Shown here piece by piece: positions 28,472 to 38,788 of a stretch of DNA of 64,000 nt. The notes beneath the pieces were generated by a model, which had not been told where the DNA came from, did not search any database, and saw nothing but the letters and a program-made list of their open reading frames with translations. Position 1 is the first letter of the stretch; each line of letters opens with the position of its first letter. Both the position numbers and the translations under genes were made by a program. This stretch comes from Carpediemonas membranifera (Eukaryota; Fornicata): the NCBI GenBank assembly GCA_019828565.1, contig JAHDYR010000038.1:1116001-1180000 (forward strand), in the 5' to 3' direction.

Positions 28472-29814
28472 GTGTTAAGATGCACTTCTCCAGCGACGGG
28501 ATGAGGCCCAGTGCCTCCATCGTCTTGATGATCTTGGGTATTTCCTTGCTGAGGTGGTCTCTGCTGTCGGCTGACAGTAAGAAGTCGTCGAGGTAGACGT
28601 TGACGATTACCTTGTGGCGGAGGGCGATGACCTTTGCTACCTGGACCATAGCGGACTGGAAGAAATAAGGCGCGGCGGTCCAACCGAAGCCTAGCGTGCG
28701 GTATTGGAACGCCCGACCGTCGGGCAGAGCGATGCCCAGGAGCGGTTTGTCCGAGTCTCTGATGGCCAGCTGTGAGTAGCCGGATCTTAGGTCTATCTTG
28801 GCCATCCAGGCCTGGCTGGAGAGTGTGTTGATGGCACGACGTATGCCGAACAGACGGAAGGAGCGGCGTTCGCGTGTGACCGTGTTCAGCCGCCTCAGGT
28901 CGTGGATCACTCTTATGTCTTCCCCCTTGGGGACAGCAAACAGCGGGGCGCTGTGCTTGAGCTGACTGAGGGGCGTCGGCTCGATGATTCCTTGTTGTGT
29001 CATTGATTCGAGCTTCGGAAGTATCCTCGGGTCGATGGTCCTCTGTGGGGCTGCCGGTGGTGGAGGCGCTGTGATCTCGACGGGGATTCCGTCTCGTACC
29101 CACGCTACTACTGCTGGAGATACCCTGAATTGTTCCCACACCCGCCATCGCGAACGGGTTGATGGGAATATTAGGAGCGGGCCCGGCGGCCGACGCTGCT
29201 GGAGCCCTGCTCCTGAAAATTCCGACGCTTACGCTTGCCCTTAGTCTTGGCCTTAGCGAGGATCGTCTCGATCTCCATCTCAGACTTCGGGGGCGTGGCT
29301 CGCAGGGCTGCAGTGGCGTAGTCACAGACGTTGTCGTCGTAGTCGTCCTTGAGGAGAAGGACCTTGAACCGGCTCAGGAGACGGAGCAGTAGATCGTTCA
29401 CGTCGAGTGAGTGCGGGTCCGCGGTCGTCAGGAGACGCATGATCTCGCGTAGGAACTTGGCTTCGTCGCGGGGCCCGTACCTCTTGGGGAGCTCCAAATC
29501 GAACAAGAAGGACGGAAAGCCTTGGAAGGTTCCCTGGGTTGCTTGCTCATCGGTTTCTAGCTCGTACTCTTCTTGTTCTACCTCCCTCTGGATGGATCTT
29601 TCCTCGATGTTCTCCATCTTCGTTTTCATGAACTCCAATGTGGCAGTTACGTTGTTGGTAAACTTTCGGAACTCTTCCTGGGATACAGGAGGTTCTGCGG
29701 ACGTGCCCGATGTGCCTTCGGGCATTCGAAATTCTGATGCCATAAACTGCACGTTTCCGTGCGCCCTCTCGGGCGTCTCAGCACCCCGGGTGCCAATGGG
29801 CTCGAGTGGTGCTC
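28472..29814 (-). repeat. DIRS module unit 2 (RT plus gag, 1343 bp)
   Basis: Near-identical to 27129-28471 at an offset of exactly 1343 bp. It holds gag and RT. RT is cut after SLEKCILT and joins the gag leader RAPLEPIGTRGAETP of the preceding module. It has no RNase H. Confidence 0.93.
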
Positions 29815-31153
29815 GTGTTAAGATGCACTTCTCCAGCGACGGGATGAGGCCCAGTGCCTCCATCGTCTTGATGATCTTGGGTATTTCCTTGCTGAGGTGG
29901 TCTCTGCTGTCGGCTGACAGTAAGAAGTCGTCGAGGTAGACGTTGACGATTACCTTGTGGCGGAGGGCGATGACCTTTGCTACCTGGACCATAGCGGACT
30001 GGAAGAAATAAGGCGCGGCGGTCCAACCGAAGCCTAGCGTGCGGTATTGGAACGCCCGACCGTCGGGCAGAGCGATGCCCAGGAGCGGTTTGTCCGAGTC
30101 TCTGATGGCCAGCTGTGAGTAGCCGGATCTTAGGTCTATCTTGGCCATCCAGGCCTGGCTGGAGAGTGTGTTGATGGCACGACGTATGCCGAACAGACGG
30201 AAGGAGCGGCGTTCGCGTGTGACCGTGTTCAGCCGCCTCAGGTCGTGGATCACTCTTATGTCTTCCCCCTTGGGGACAGCAAACAGCGGGGCGCTGTGCT
30301 TGAGCTGACTGAGGGGCGTCGGCTCGATGATTCCTTGTTGTGTCATTGATTCGAGCTTCGGAAGTATCCTCGGGTCGATGGTCCTCTGTGGGGCTGCCGG
30401 TGGTGGAGGCGCTGTGATCTCGACGGGGATTCCGTCTCGTACCCACGCTACTACTGCTGGAGATACCCTGAATTGTTCCCACACCCGCCATCGCGAACGG
30501 GTTGATGGGAATATTAGGAGCGGGCCCGGCGGCCGACGCTGCTGGAGCCCTGCTCCTGAAAATTCCGACGCTTACGCTTGCCCTTAGTCTTGGCCTTAGC
30601 GAGGATCGTCTCGATCTCCATCTCAGACTTCGGGGGCGTGGCTCGCAGGGCTGCAGTGGCGTAGTCACAGACGTTGTCGTCGTAGTCGTCCTTGAGGAGA
30701 AGGACCTTGAACCGGCTCAGGAGACGGAGCAGTAGATCGTTCACGTCGAGTGAGTGCGGGTCCGCGGTCGTCAGGAGACGCATGATCTCGCGTAGGAACT
30801 TGGCTTCGTCGCGGGGCTCGTACCTCTTGGGGAGCTCCAAATCGAACAAGAAGGACGGAAAGCCTTGGAAGGTTCCCTGGGTTGCTTGCTCATCGGTTTC
30901 TAGCTCGTACTCTTCTTGTTCTACCTCCCTCTGGATGGATCTTTCCTCGATGTTCTCCATCTTCGTTTTCATGAACTCCAATGTGGCAGTTACGTTGTTG
31001 GTAAACTTTCGGAACTCTTCCTGGGATACAGGAGGTTCTGCGGACGTGCCCGATGTGCCTTCGGGCATTCGAAATTCTGATGCCATAAACTGCACGTTTC
31101 CGTGCGCCCTCTCGGGCGTCTCAGCACCCCGGGTGCCAATGGGCTCGAGTGGT
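29815..31153 (-). repeat. DIRS module unit 3 (RT plus gag)
   Basis: A second module without RNase H, one further 1343-bp step along. A single-base marker (ggggctcg in place of ggggcccg near 30817, giving RYEPRD in gag) distinguishes it from units 1 and 2, so it is not merely one module read twice. Confidence 0.92.
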
Positions 31154-33156
31154 ACTCGCTTGCTGGCCGCTAGGCTGCCCTCCTTGTTGATCCAGGCGAC
31201 GCACGAGCTGTTGTCTGAGAAGACCGTGAGATTGCGCTCTGAGTCCTGTGCTGGTATGATGCGTGAGCCAAAGAGGACTGCGGCGAGCTCCTTCACGTTG
31301 ATAGATTGTTCCGCCAGTGCGCCCTTGAAAGAACCGTGGGAGTTCGCGGACGTGTTGGTCCACTGGGCTCCCCAGCCTGTGCCCGACGCATCTGTGGAAA
31401 TAATCAGCTCTAGTTGCTGGTCCTGAGACCATAGGTTCTTCAACTCGGCGAAGGAGCGGGTTGGTCGGACGGCCAGGAGCTGCAGCCACTCCTTGAGGTC
31501 TGCTGTGTAGGGGTGGATGTCGACCCAGTTCTCCGTGGCAGAGGGGAGCGTGCGGAGCTTCAGGGTAGCCCGTCTTGCAGAGGTGGCGAAGAAGGAGAGC
31601 TTGCCTACGATCTTCGCCCAGTCTCTCGCGCGGATGCGCTTCTTGACGAGTGCTTCTGATAGGGCCTCTGCGTACCTCTTGGCCTTGTCGGCGGGGTGTT
31701 GGACGTGGTGTGCAGGAGCAGGCCAAGGAATTCTATGCACTGGCACGGTGTTAAGATGCACTTCTCCAGCGACGGGATGAGGCCCAGTGCCTCCATCGTC
31801 TTGATGATCTTGGGTATTTCCTTGCTGAGGTGGTCTCTGCTGTCGGCTGACAGTAAGAAGTCGTCGAGGTAGACGTTGACGATTACCTTGTGGCGGAGGG
31901 CGATGACCTTTGCTACCTGGACCATAGCGGACTGGAAGAAATAAGGCGCGGCGGTCCAACCGAAGCCTAGCGTGCGGTATTGGAACGCCCGACCGTCGGG
32001 CAGAGCGATGCCCAGGAGCGGGCAAGCTCAGTCCGGGGCCTGACACCAGGCAAATGTAAATTTCTTTCTTTCTTTCGATGCCCAGGAGCGGTTTGTCCGA
32101 GTCTCTGATGGCCAGCTGTGAGTAGCCGGATCTTAGGTCTATCTTGGCCATCCAGGCCTGGCTGGAGAGTGTGTTGATGGCACGACGTATGCCGAACAGA
32201 CGGAAGGAGCGGCGTTCGCGTGTGACCGTGTTCAGCCGCCTCAGGTCGTGGATCACTCTTATGTCTTCCCCCTTGGGGACAGCAAACAGCGGGGCGCTGT
32301 GCTTGAGCTGACTGAGGGGCGTCGGCTCGATGATTCCTTGTTGTGTCATTGATTCGAGCTTCGGAAGTATCCTCGGGTCGATGGTCCTCTGTGGGGCTGC
32401 CGGTGGTGGAGGCGCTGTGATCTCGACGGGGATTCCGTCTCGTACCCACGCTACTACTGCTGGAGATACCCTGAATTGTTCCCACACCCGCCATCGCGAA
32501 CGGGTTGATGGGAATATTAGGAGCGGGCCCGGCGGCCGACGCTGCTGGAGCCCTGCTCCTGAAAATTCCGACGCTTACGCTTGCCCTTAGTCTTGGCCTT
32601 AGCGAGGATCGTCTCGATCTCCATCTCAGACTTCGGGGGCGTGGCTCGCAGGGCTGCAGTGGCGTAGTCACAGACGTTGTCGTCGTAGTCGTCCTTGAGG
32701 AGAAGGACCTTGAACCGGCTCAGGAGACGGAGCAGTAGATCGTTCACGTCGAGTGAGTGCGGGTCCGCGGTCGTCAGGAGACGCATGATCTCGCGTAGGA
32801 ACTTGGCTTCGTCGCGGGGCCCGTACCTCTTGGGGAGCTCCAAATCGAACAAGAAGGACGGAAAGCCTTGGAAGGTTCCCTGGGTTGCTTGCTCATCGGT
32901 TTCTAGCTCGTACTCTTCTTGTTCTACCTCCCTCTGGATGGATCTTTCCTCGATGTTCTCCATCTTCGTTTTCATGAACTCCAATGTGGCAGTTACGTTG
33001 TTGGTAAACTTTCGGAACTCTTCCTGGGATACAGGAGGTTCTGCGGACGTGCCCGATGTGCCTTCGGGCATTCGAAATTCTGATGCCATAAACTGCACGT
33101 TTCCGTGCGCCCTCTCGGGCGTCTCAGCACCCCGGGTGCCAATGGGCTCGAGTGGT
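31154..33156 (-). repeat. DIRS module unit 4 (partial RNase H, RT, gag; with insertion)
   Basis: 2003 bp. RNase H is cut after AWINKEGS and fused to LAASKRVPLEPIGTRG, the gag leader of unit 3. The RT is broken by a 55-bp insertion at 32022-32076. Without that insertion and its duplicated target the module is 1933 bp, the same as unit 6. Confidence 0.9.
32022..32076 (+). mobile_element. 55-bp retroposed LINE/SINE tail with (TTTC)n end
   Basis: Starts GCAAGCTCAGTCCGGGGCCT and ends in four TTTC-type repeats. It is flanked by a 15-bp target duplication, GATGCCCAGGAGCGG (32007-32021 and 32077-32091). Size, tail and duplication are those of an extremely 5'-truncated target-primed insertion. Confidence 0.85.
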
Positions 33157-35090
33157 ACTCGCTTGCTGGCCGCTAGGCTGCCCTCCTTGTTGATCCAGGC
33201 GACGCACGAGCTGTTGTCTGAGAAGACCGTGAGATTGCGCTCTGAGTCCTGTGCTGGTATGATGCGTGAGCCAAAGAGGACTGCGGCGAGCTCCTTCACG
33301 TTGATAGATTGTTCCGCCAGTGCGCCCTTGAAAGAACCGTGGGAGTTCGCGGACGTGTTGGTTCACTGGGCTCCCCAGCCTGTGCCCGACGCATCTGTGG
33401 AAATAATCAGCTCTAGTTGCTGGTCCTGAGACCATAGGTTCTTCAACTCGGCGAAGGAGCGGGTTGGTCGGACGGCCAGGAGCTGCAGCCACTCCTTGAG
33501 GTCTGCTGTGTAGGGGTGGATGTCGACCCAGTTCTCCGTGGCAGAGGGGAGCGTGCGGAGCTTCAGGGTAGCCCGTCTTGCAGAGGTGGCGAAGAAGGAG
33601 AGCTTGCCTACGATCTTCGCCCAGTCTCTCGCGCGGATGCGCTCCTTGACGAGTGCTTCTGATAGGGCCTCTGCGTACCTCTTGGCCTTGTCGGCGGGGT
33701 GTTGGACGTGGTGTGCAGGAGCAGGCCAAGGAATTCTATGCACTGGCACGGTGTTAAGATGCACTTCTCCAGCGACGGGATGAGGCCCAGTGCCTCCATC
33801 GTCTTGATGATCTTGGGTATTTCCTTGCTGAGGTGGTCTCTGCTGTCGGCTGACAGTAAGAAGTCGTCGAGGTAGACGTTGACGATTACCTTGTGGCGGA
33901 GGGCGATGACCTTTGCTACCTGGACCATAGCGGACTGGAAGAAATAAGGCGCGGCGGTCCAACCGAAGCCTAGCGTGCGGTATTGGAACGCCCGACCGTC
34001 GGGCAGAGCGATGCCCAGGAGCGGTTTGTCCGAGTCTCTGATGGCCAGCTGTGAGTAGCCGGATCTTAGGTCTATCTTGGCCATCCAGGCCTGGCTGGAG
34101 AGTGTGTTGATGGCACGACGTATGCCGAACAGACGGAAGGAGCGGCGTTCGCGTGTGACCGTGTTCAGCCGCCTCAGGTCGTGGATCACTCTTATGTCTT
34201 CCCCCTTGGGGACAGCAAACAGCGGGGCGCTGTGCTTGAGCTGACTGAGGGGCGTCGGCTCGATGATTCCTTGTTGTGTCATTGATTCGAGCTTCGGAAG
34301 TATCCTCGGGTCGATGGTCCTCTGTGGGGCTGCCGGTGGTGGAGGCGCTGTGATCTCGACGGGGATTCCGTCTCGTACCCACGCTACTACTGCTGGAGAT
34401 ACCCTGAATTGTTCCCACACCCGCCATCGCGAACGGGTTGATGGGAATATTAGGAGCGGGCCCGGCGGCCGACGCTGCTGGAGCCCTGCTCCTGAAAAAT
34501 TCCGACGCTTACGCTTGCCCTTAGTCTTGGCCTTAGCGAGGATCGTCTCGATCTCCATCTCAGACTTCGGGGGCGTGGCTCGCAGGGCTGCAGTGGCGTA
34601 GTCACAGACGTTGTCGTCGTAGTCGTCCTTGAGGAGAAGGACCTTGAACCGGCTCAGGAGACGGAGCAGTAGATCGTTCACGTCGAGTGAGTGCGGGTCC
34701 GCGGTCGTCAGGAGACGCATGATCTCGCGTAGGAACTTGGCTTCGTCGCGGGGCTCGTACCTCTTGGGGAGCTCCAAATCGAACAAGAAGGACGGAAAGC
34801 CTTGGAAGGTTCCCTGGGTTGCTTGCTCATCGGTTTCTAGCTCGTACTCTTCTTGTTCTACCTCCCTCTGGATGGATCTTTCCTCGATGTTCTCCATCTT
34901 CGTTTTCATGAACTCCAATGTGGCAGTTACGTTGTTGGTAAACTTTCGGAACTCTTCCTGGGATACAGGAGGTTCTGCGGACGTGCCCGATGTGCCTTCG
35001 GGCATTCGAAATTCTGATGCCATAAACTGCACGTTTCCGTGCGCCCTCTCGGGCGTCTCAGCACCCCGGGTGCCAATGGGCTCGAGTGGT
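33157..35090 (-). repeat. DIRS module unit 5 (partial RNase H, RT, gag)
   Basis: 1934 bp, one base longer than unit 6 because of an extra A in the gag 3' end (cctgaaaaatt near 34490). This shifts the gag end so that it reads into RT, giving one continuous but probably accidental frame. It has private changes, such as gcgctcctt near 33640 and gttcactgg near 33361. Confidence 0.9.
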
Positions 35091-37023
35091 ACTCGCTTGC
35101 TGGCCGCTAGGCTGCCCTCCTTGTTGATCCAGGCGACGCACGAGCTGTTGTCTGAGAAGACCGTGAGATTGCGCTCTGAGTCCTGTGCTGGTATGATGCG
35201 TGAGCCAAAGAGGACTGCGGCGAGCTCCTTCACGTTGATAGATTGTTCCGCCAGTGCGCCCTTGAAAGAACCGTGGGAGTTCGCGGACGTGTTGGTCCAC
35301 TGGGCTCCCCAGCCTGTGCCCGACGCATCTGTGGAAATAATCAGCTCTAGTTGCTGGTCCTGAGACCATAGGTTCTTCAACTCGGCGAAGGAGCGGGTTG
35401 GTCGGACGGCCAGGAGCTGCAGCCACTCCTTGAGGTCTGCTGTGTAGGGGTGGATGTCGACCCAGTTCTCCGTGGCAGAGGGGAGCGTGCGGAGCTTCAG
35501 GGTAGCCCGTCTTGCAGAGGTGGCGAAGAAGGAGAGCTTGCCTACGATCTTCGCCCAGTCTCTCGCGCGGATGCGCTTCTTGACGAGTGCTTCTGATAGG
35601 GCCTCTGCGTACCTCTTGGCCTTGTCGGCGGGGTGTTGGACGTGGTGTTCAGGAGCAGGCCAAGGAATTCTATGCACTGGCACGGTGTTAAGATGCACTT
35701 CTCCAGCGACGGGATGAGGCCCAGTGCCTCCATCGTCTTGATGATCTTGGGTATTTCCTTGCTGAGGTGGTCTCTGCTGTCGGCTGACAGTAAGAAGTCG
35801 TCGAGGTAGACGTTGACGATTACCTTGTGGCGGAGGGCGATGACCTTTGCTACCTGGACCATAGCGGACTGGAAGAAATAAGGCGCGGCGGTCCAACCGA
35901 AGCCTAGCGTGCGGTATTGGAACGCCCGACCGTCGGGCAGAGCGATGCCCAGGAGCGGTTTGTCCGAGTCTCTGATGGCCAGCTGTGAGTAGCCGGATCT
36001 TAGGTCTATCTTGGCCATCCAGGCCTGGCTGGAGAGTGTGTTGATGGCACGACGTATGCCGAACAGACGGAAGGAGCGGCGTTCGCGTGTGACCGTGTTC
36101 AGCCGCCTCAGGTCGTGGATCACTCTTATGTCTTCCCCCTTGGGGACAGCAAACAGCGGGGCGCTGTGCTTGAGCTGACTGAGGGGCGTCGGCTCGATGA
36201 TTCCTTGTTGTGTCATTGATTCGAGCTTCGGAAGTATCCTCGGGTCGATGGTCCTCTGTGGGGCTGCCGGTGGTGGAGGCGCTGTGATCTCGACGGGGAT
36301 TCCGTCTCGTACCCACGCTACTACTGCTGGAGATACCCTGAATTGTTCCCACACCCGCCATCGCGAACGGGTTGATGGGAATATTAGGAGCGGGCCCGGC
36401 GGCCGACGCTGCTGGAGCCCTGCTCCTGAAAATTCCGACGCTTACGCTTGCCCTTAGTCTTGGCCTTAGCGAGGATCGTCTCGATCTCCATCTCAGACTT
36501 CGGGGGCGTGGCTCGCAGGGCTGCAGTGGCGTAGTCACAGACGTTGTCGTCGTAGTCGTCCTTGAGGAGAAGGACCTTGAACCGGCTCAGGAGACGGAGC
36601 AGTAGATCGTTCACGTCGAGTGAGTGCGGGTCCGCGGTCGTCAGGAGACGCATGATCTCGCGTAGGAACTTGGCTTCGTCGCGGGGCCCGTACCTCTTGG
36701 GGAGCTCCAAATCGAACAAGAAGGACGGAAAGCCTTGGAAGGTTCCCTGGGTTGCTTGCTCATCGGTTTCTAGCTCGTACTCTTCTTGTTCTACCTCCCT
36801 CTGGATGGATCTTTCCTCGATGTTCTCCATCTTCGTTTTCATGAACTCCAATGTGGCAGTTACGTTGTTGGTAAACTTTCGGAACTCTTCCTGGGATACA
36901 GGAGGTTCTGCGGACGTGCCCGATGTGCCTTCGGGCATTCGAAATTCTGATGCCATAAACTGCACGTTTCCGTGCGCCCTCTCGGGCGTCTCAGCACCCC
37001 GGGTGCCAATGGGCTCGAGTGGT
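35091..37023 (-). repeat. DIRS module unit 6, 5'-most (partial RNase H, RT, gag)
   Basis: 1933 bp and the first module in transcription order. Gag is at 36384-36965, RT at 35542-36354 and truncated RNase H at 35091 to about 35690. Private change gtggtgttcagg near 35643. Right of 37023 the sequence differs from the other junctions, so this is the outer end of the array. Confidence 0.9.
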
Positions 37024-37081
37024 ACTCAGTATCCTAGCATCCTAACTGCCAGGCTTGCTGGCTAGATAACACAATCATTCG
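37024..37081. other. Possible 5' leader or terminus of the DIRS-like element
   Basis: 58 bp between the last module and the (GAAA)n tract. It shares GCTTGCTGGC with the RNase H-type junctions (for example 31160-31169), so it may hold the original element leader from which those junctions were deleted. Confidence 0.35.
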
Positions 37082-37186
37082 GAAAGAAAGAAAAGAAAGA
37101 AATAAGATTGCTTGGTATCTGGCCCCGGACCCGACTTTGCCTTCCCAACCTGGAACACATGTCTATCATGACTTGGACGTATTTCT
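37082..37186 (-). mobile_element. 5'-truncated LINE/SINE fragment with (TTTC)n tail
   Basis: On the minus strand a stretch close to the 55-bp insertion (GGCAAAGTCGGGTCCGGGGC, then a CAAGCAAT stretch) runs into a TTTC-rich tail complementary to 37082-37103. Its 5' limit is placed where element D coding sequence starts at 37187. I see no clear target duplication. Confidence 0.6.
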
Positions 37187-38667
37187 AGCCGTCACGCTCC
37201 GGGAGCGGACCTAGAGTATCGATTGCCACCCGCTGGAACGGTGCATCCACAGCCGTGTGTAGACCGTCTGTTTTCTCAACAGGCGGTCTCTCCAAGACCT
37301 GGCAGACAGGGCACTTGGCGACGTAGTCGTAGACGTCACGGCGAGTAACTGAGACACCGGCTTCCCGCAAACGTTCCATGGTTAACCGTCCGGAGAGGTG
37401 GGCGTTACCGAACAGGTGGGCCTTGCTGATCTCATCAACTGACGCTAGCGAGAATACGCGCGACAGACCGTCGGCTCCCCCGTTGTCTAGACCGGCAACG
37501 TGCTTCAATTCGAAATCTAGGTCTGCAATAGAATCGGCCCATCTACGCACCTTAGCGTTACTCGACCTATACATGTACAAGAGGTTGCGATGGTCGGTCA
37601 GGAGCTCGAATCTCTCCCAGGAAGAACTTCCTCCACTTCTGAAGGGCTGACGCAATCGCAAAGGCTTCCTTCTCGCCAACACTCCATCTGGATTGGACGT
37701 CTGTGAAGGCTTTGGACATATAACACACGGGGCGACCCTCCTGCAGGAGGACAGCCCCGTACCCCACGTCGGATTCGTCAGTCATCACGACATGTGGTTT
37801 GGTCGCGTCGAACATCGCCAAAGAATCTGCCGAGCACAAAGCTTCTTTGATATCCGCTGGGGCAGCCTCTAGCTCCTTCTCTGGCACGGCCGTGCGGTTA
37901 GTCGTTGCAGATACGAGTGGCTTGGCGCGGGTCGCGTAGTTCGGTACGAAGTCGCGGAAGTAGTTAAAGAACCCGACTAGGCCTTGCATCCCCTTGACGG
38001 ACGGTGATAGTTTCATGTCTTGGATGTCATTGACTCTCTCGGGTGAGATCCGGACTGACCCCTCGGAAATGATCCAACCGAGGAACTCCACCTCGGCCCG
38101 ACCGAACTGGCACTTGTCCCTACCGAGCTGCAGCTTGTACTCACGGGCGCGTTGGAGGACCTTCCTCAGGTTATCGATGTATTCCTCTGGCGTGGCACCC
38201 ATGACGATCACATCGTCGATGTAAATGATGCACGCGGTCCCAAGTAGCCCCCTGAACGCGTTTTCCATAGCTCTCTGAAAGAATGCACCGGCATTGCGAA
38301 GACCAAAGGGCATTCGTGTATATTGGAACTGGCAAAAAGTAGTCCTGAACGCGGTATACTTCCGGCAACGCTCGGTTAAGGCAATCTGATGGTAGCCGGC
38401 AGTCAGATCGAGCGTCGCAAACACCCGCTTACCCGAGAGCTGCGTGATGACCTCGTCAATTCGAGGAATTGGGTAATCGAATGGCTCTGTCATGGTGTTG
38501 ACTTCCCGAAAGTCGACGACAAAGCGAGTCTTGCCACCCTTCTTGGGAACGATAATAGTTGGACTAGAGTAGGCTGACTGACACGCTTGGATATACTTTT
38601 TGGCCAACAGGGTATCGATGTGTTCCTTGACCACCGGGACCTTTGGGGGCGGAACATACTAGGGGCG
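37187..38667 (-). pseudogene. Element D pol piece: RT, RNase H, start of integrase
   Basis: Part of an old gypsy element. 37567-38634 gives RT with KKYIQACQSAYSSPTIIVPK, TLDLTAGYHQIAL and CIIYIDDVIVMG, then RNase H with VVMTDESDVGYGAVL. A frameshift near 37620 leads to the 37185-37682 frame with LLTDHRNLLYMYRS, the H2C2 finger ending CPVCQVLERP, and the integrase start IDTLGPLPERDG, where the piece is cut off. A TAG lies just upstream of YVPPPKVPVVKEH near 38660. The upstream parts of D lie at 43180-43217, 52733-53631 and 63088-63236. Confidence 0.88.
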
Positions 38668-38771
38668 TGTAGTGGTCACCTGACCCGTACATATTTAGGC
38701 CATATTTACCACTAGGGTTCGACCCTATTTAAACACTTCGCATTGATTGTTGTTGTTCTGTGCCCACCACA
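38668..38771 (+). repeat. Element A 5' LTR (104 bp)
   Basis: TGTAGTGG...CCACCACA, identical to 43076-43179. It contains a TATTTAAA box and, just before it, a hairpin TAGGGT/ACCCTA with a UUCG-type loop. Confidence 0.93.
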
Positions 38772-38782
38772 GTAATATTACT
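38771..38782 (+). promoter_or_regulatory. Palindromic primer-site candidate of element A
   Basis: AGTAATATTACT, a perfect 12-bp palindrome beginning with the last LTR base. The gag ATG (38789) follows after 6 nt. Confidence 0.8.
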
Positions 38783-38788
38783 ATCTAG

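Larger units (their letters stand above)
25075..37023 (-). mobile_element. DIRS-like retrotransposon with six tandem gag/RT modules
   Basis: Reading on the minus strand, five modules of gag, RT and (in three) partial RNase H precede one complete unit of gag, RT, RNase H and tyrosine recombinase. The recombinase in place of a DDE integrase, together with a YLDD-type RT, marks the DIRS group. Junctions all lie after the same end, GGGCTCGAGTGGT (+ strand), at 28467, 29810, 31153, 33156 and 35090; the outer end is at 37023. I could not identify the inverted terminal repeats or internal complementary region typical of DIRS. Confidence 0.82.

Noticed and set aside
33608-36538. 976-codon minus-strand open frame as a single fused protein
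   Set aside because: It joins an out-of-frame RT stretch, RNase H of one DIRS module, gag of the next and RT again, and exists only because of one extra A near 34490. It is a product of the tandem array, not a designed fusion.
27129-37023. CRISPR-like or satellite interpretation of the tandem repeats
   Set aside because: The units are 1.3-2.0 kb, coding, and match parts of one retroelement; there are no short repeats with unique spacers.
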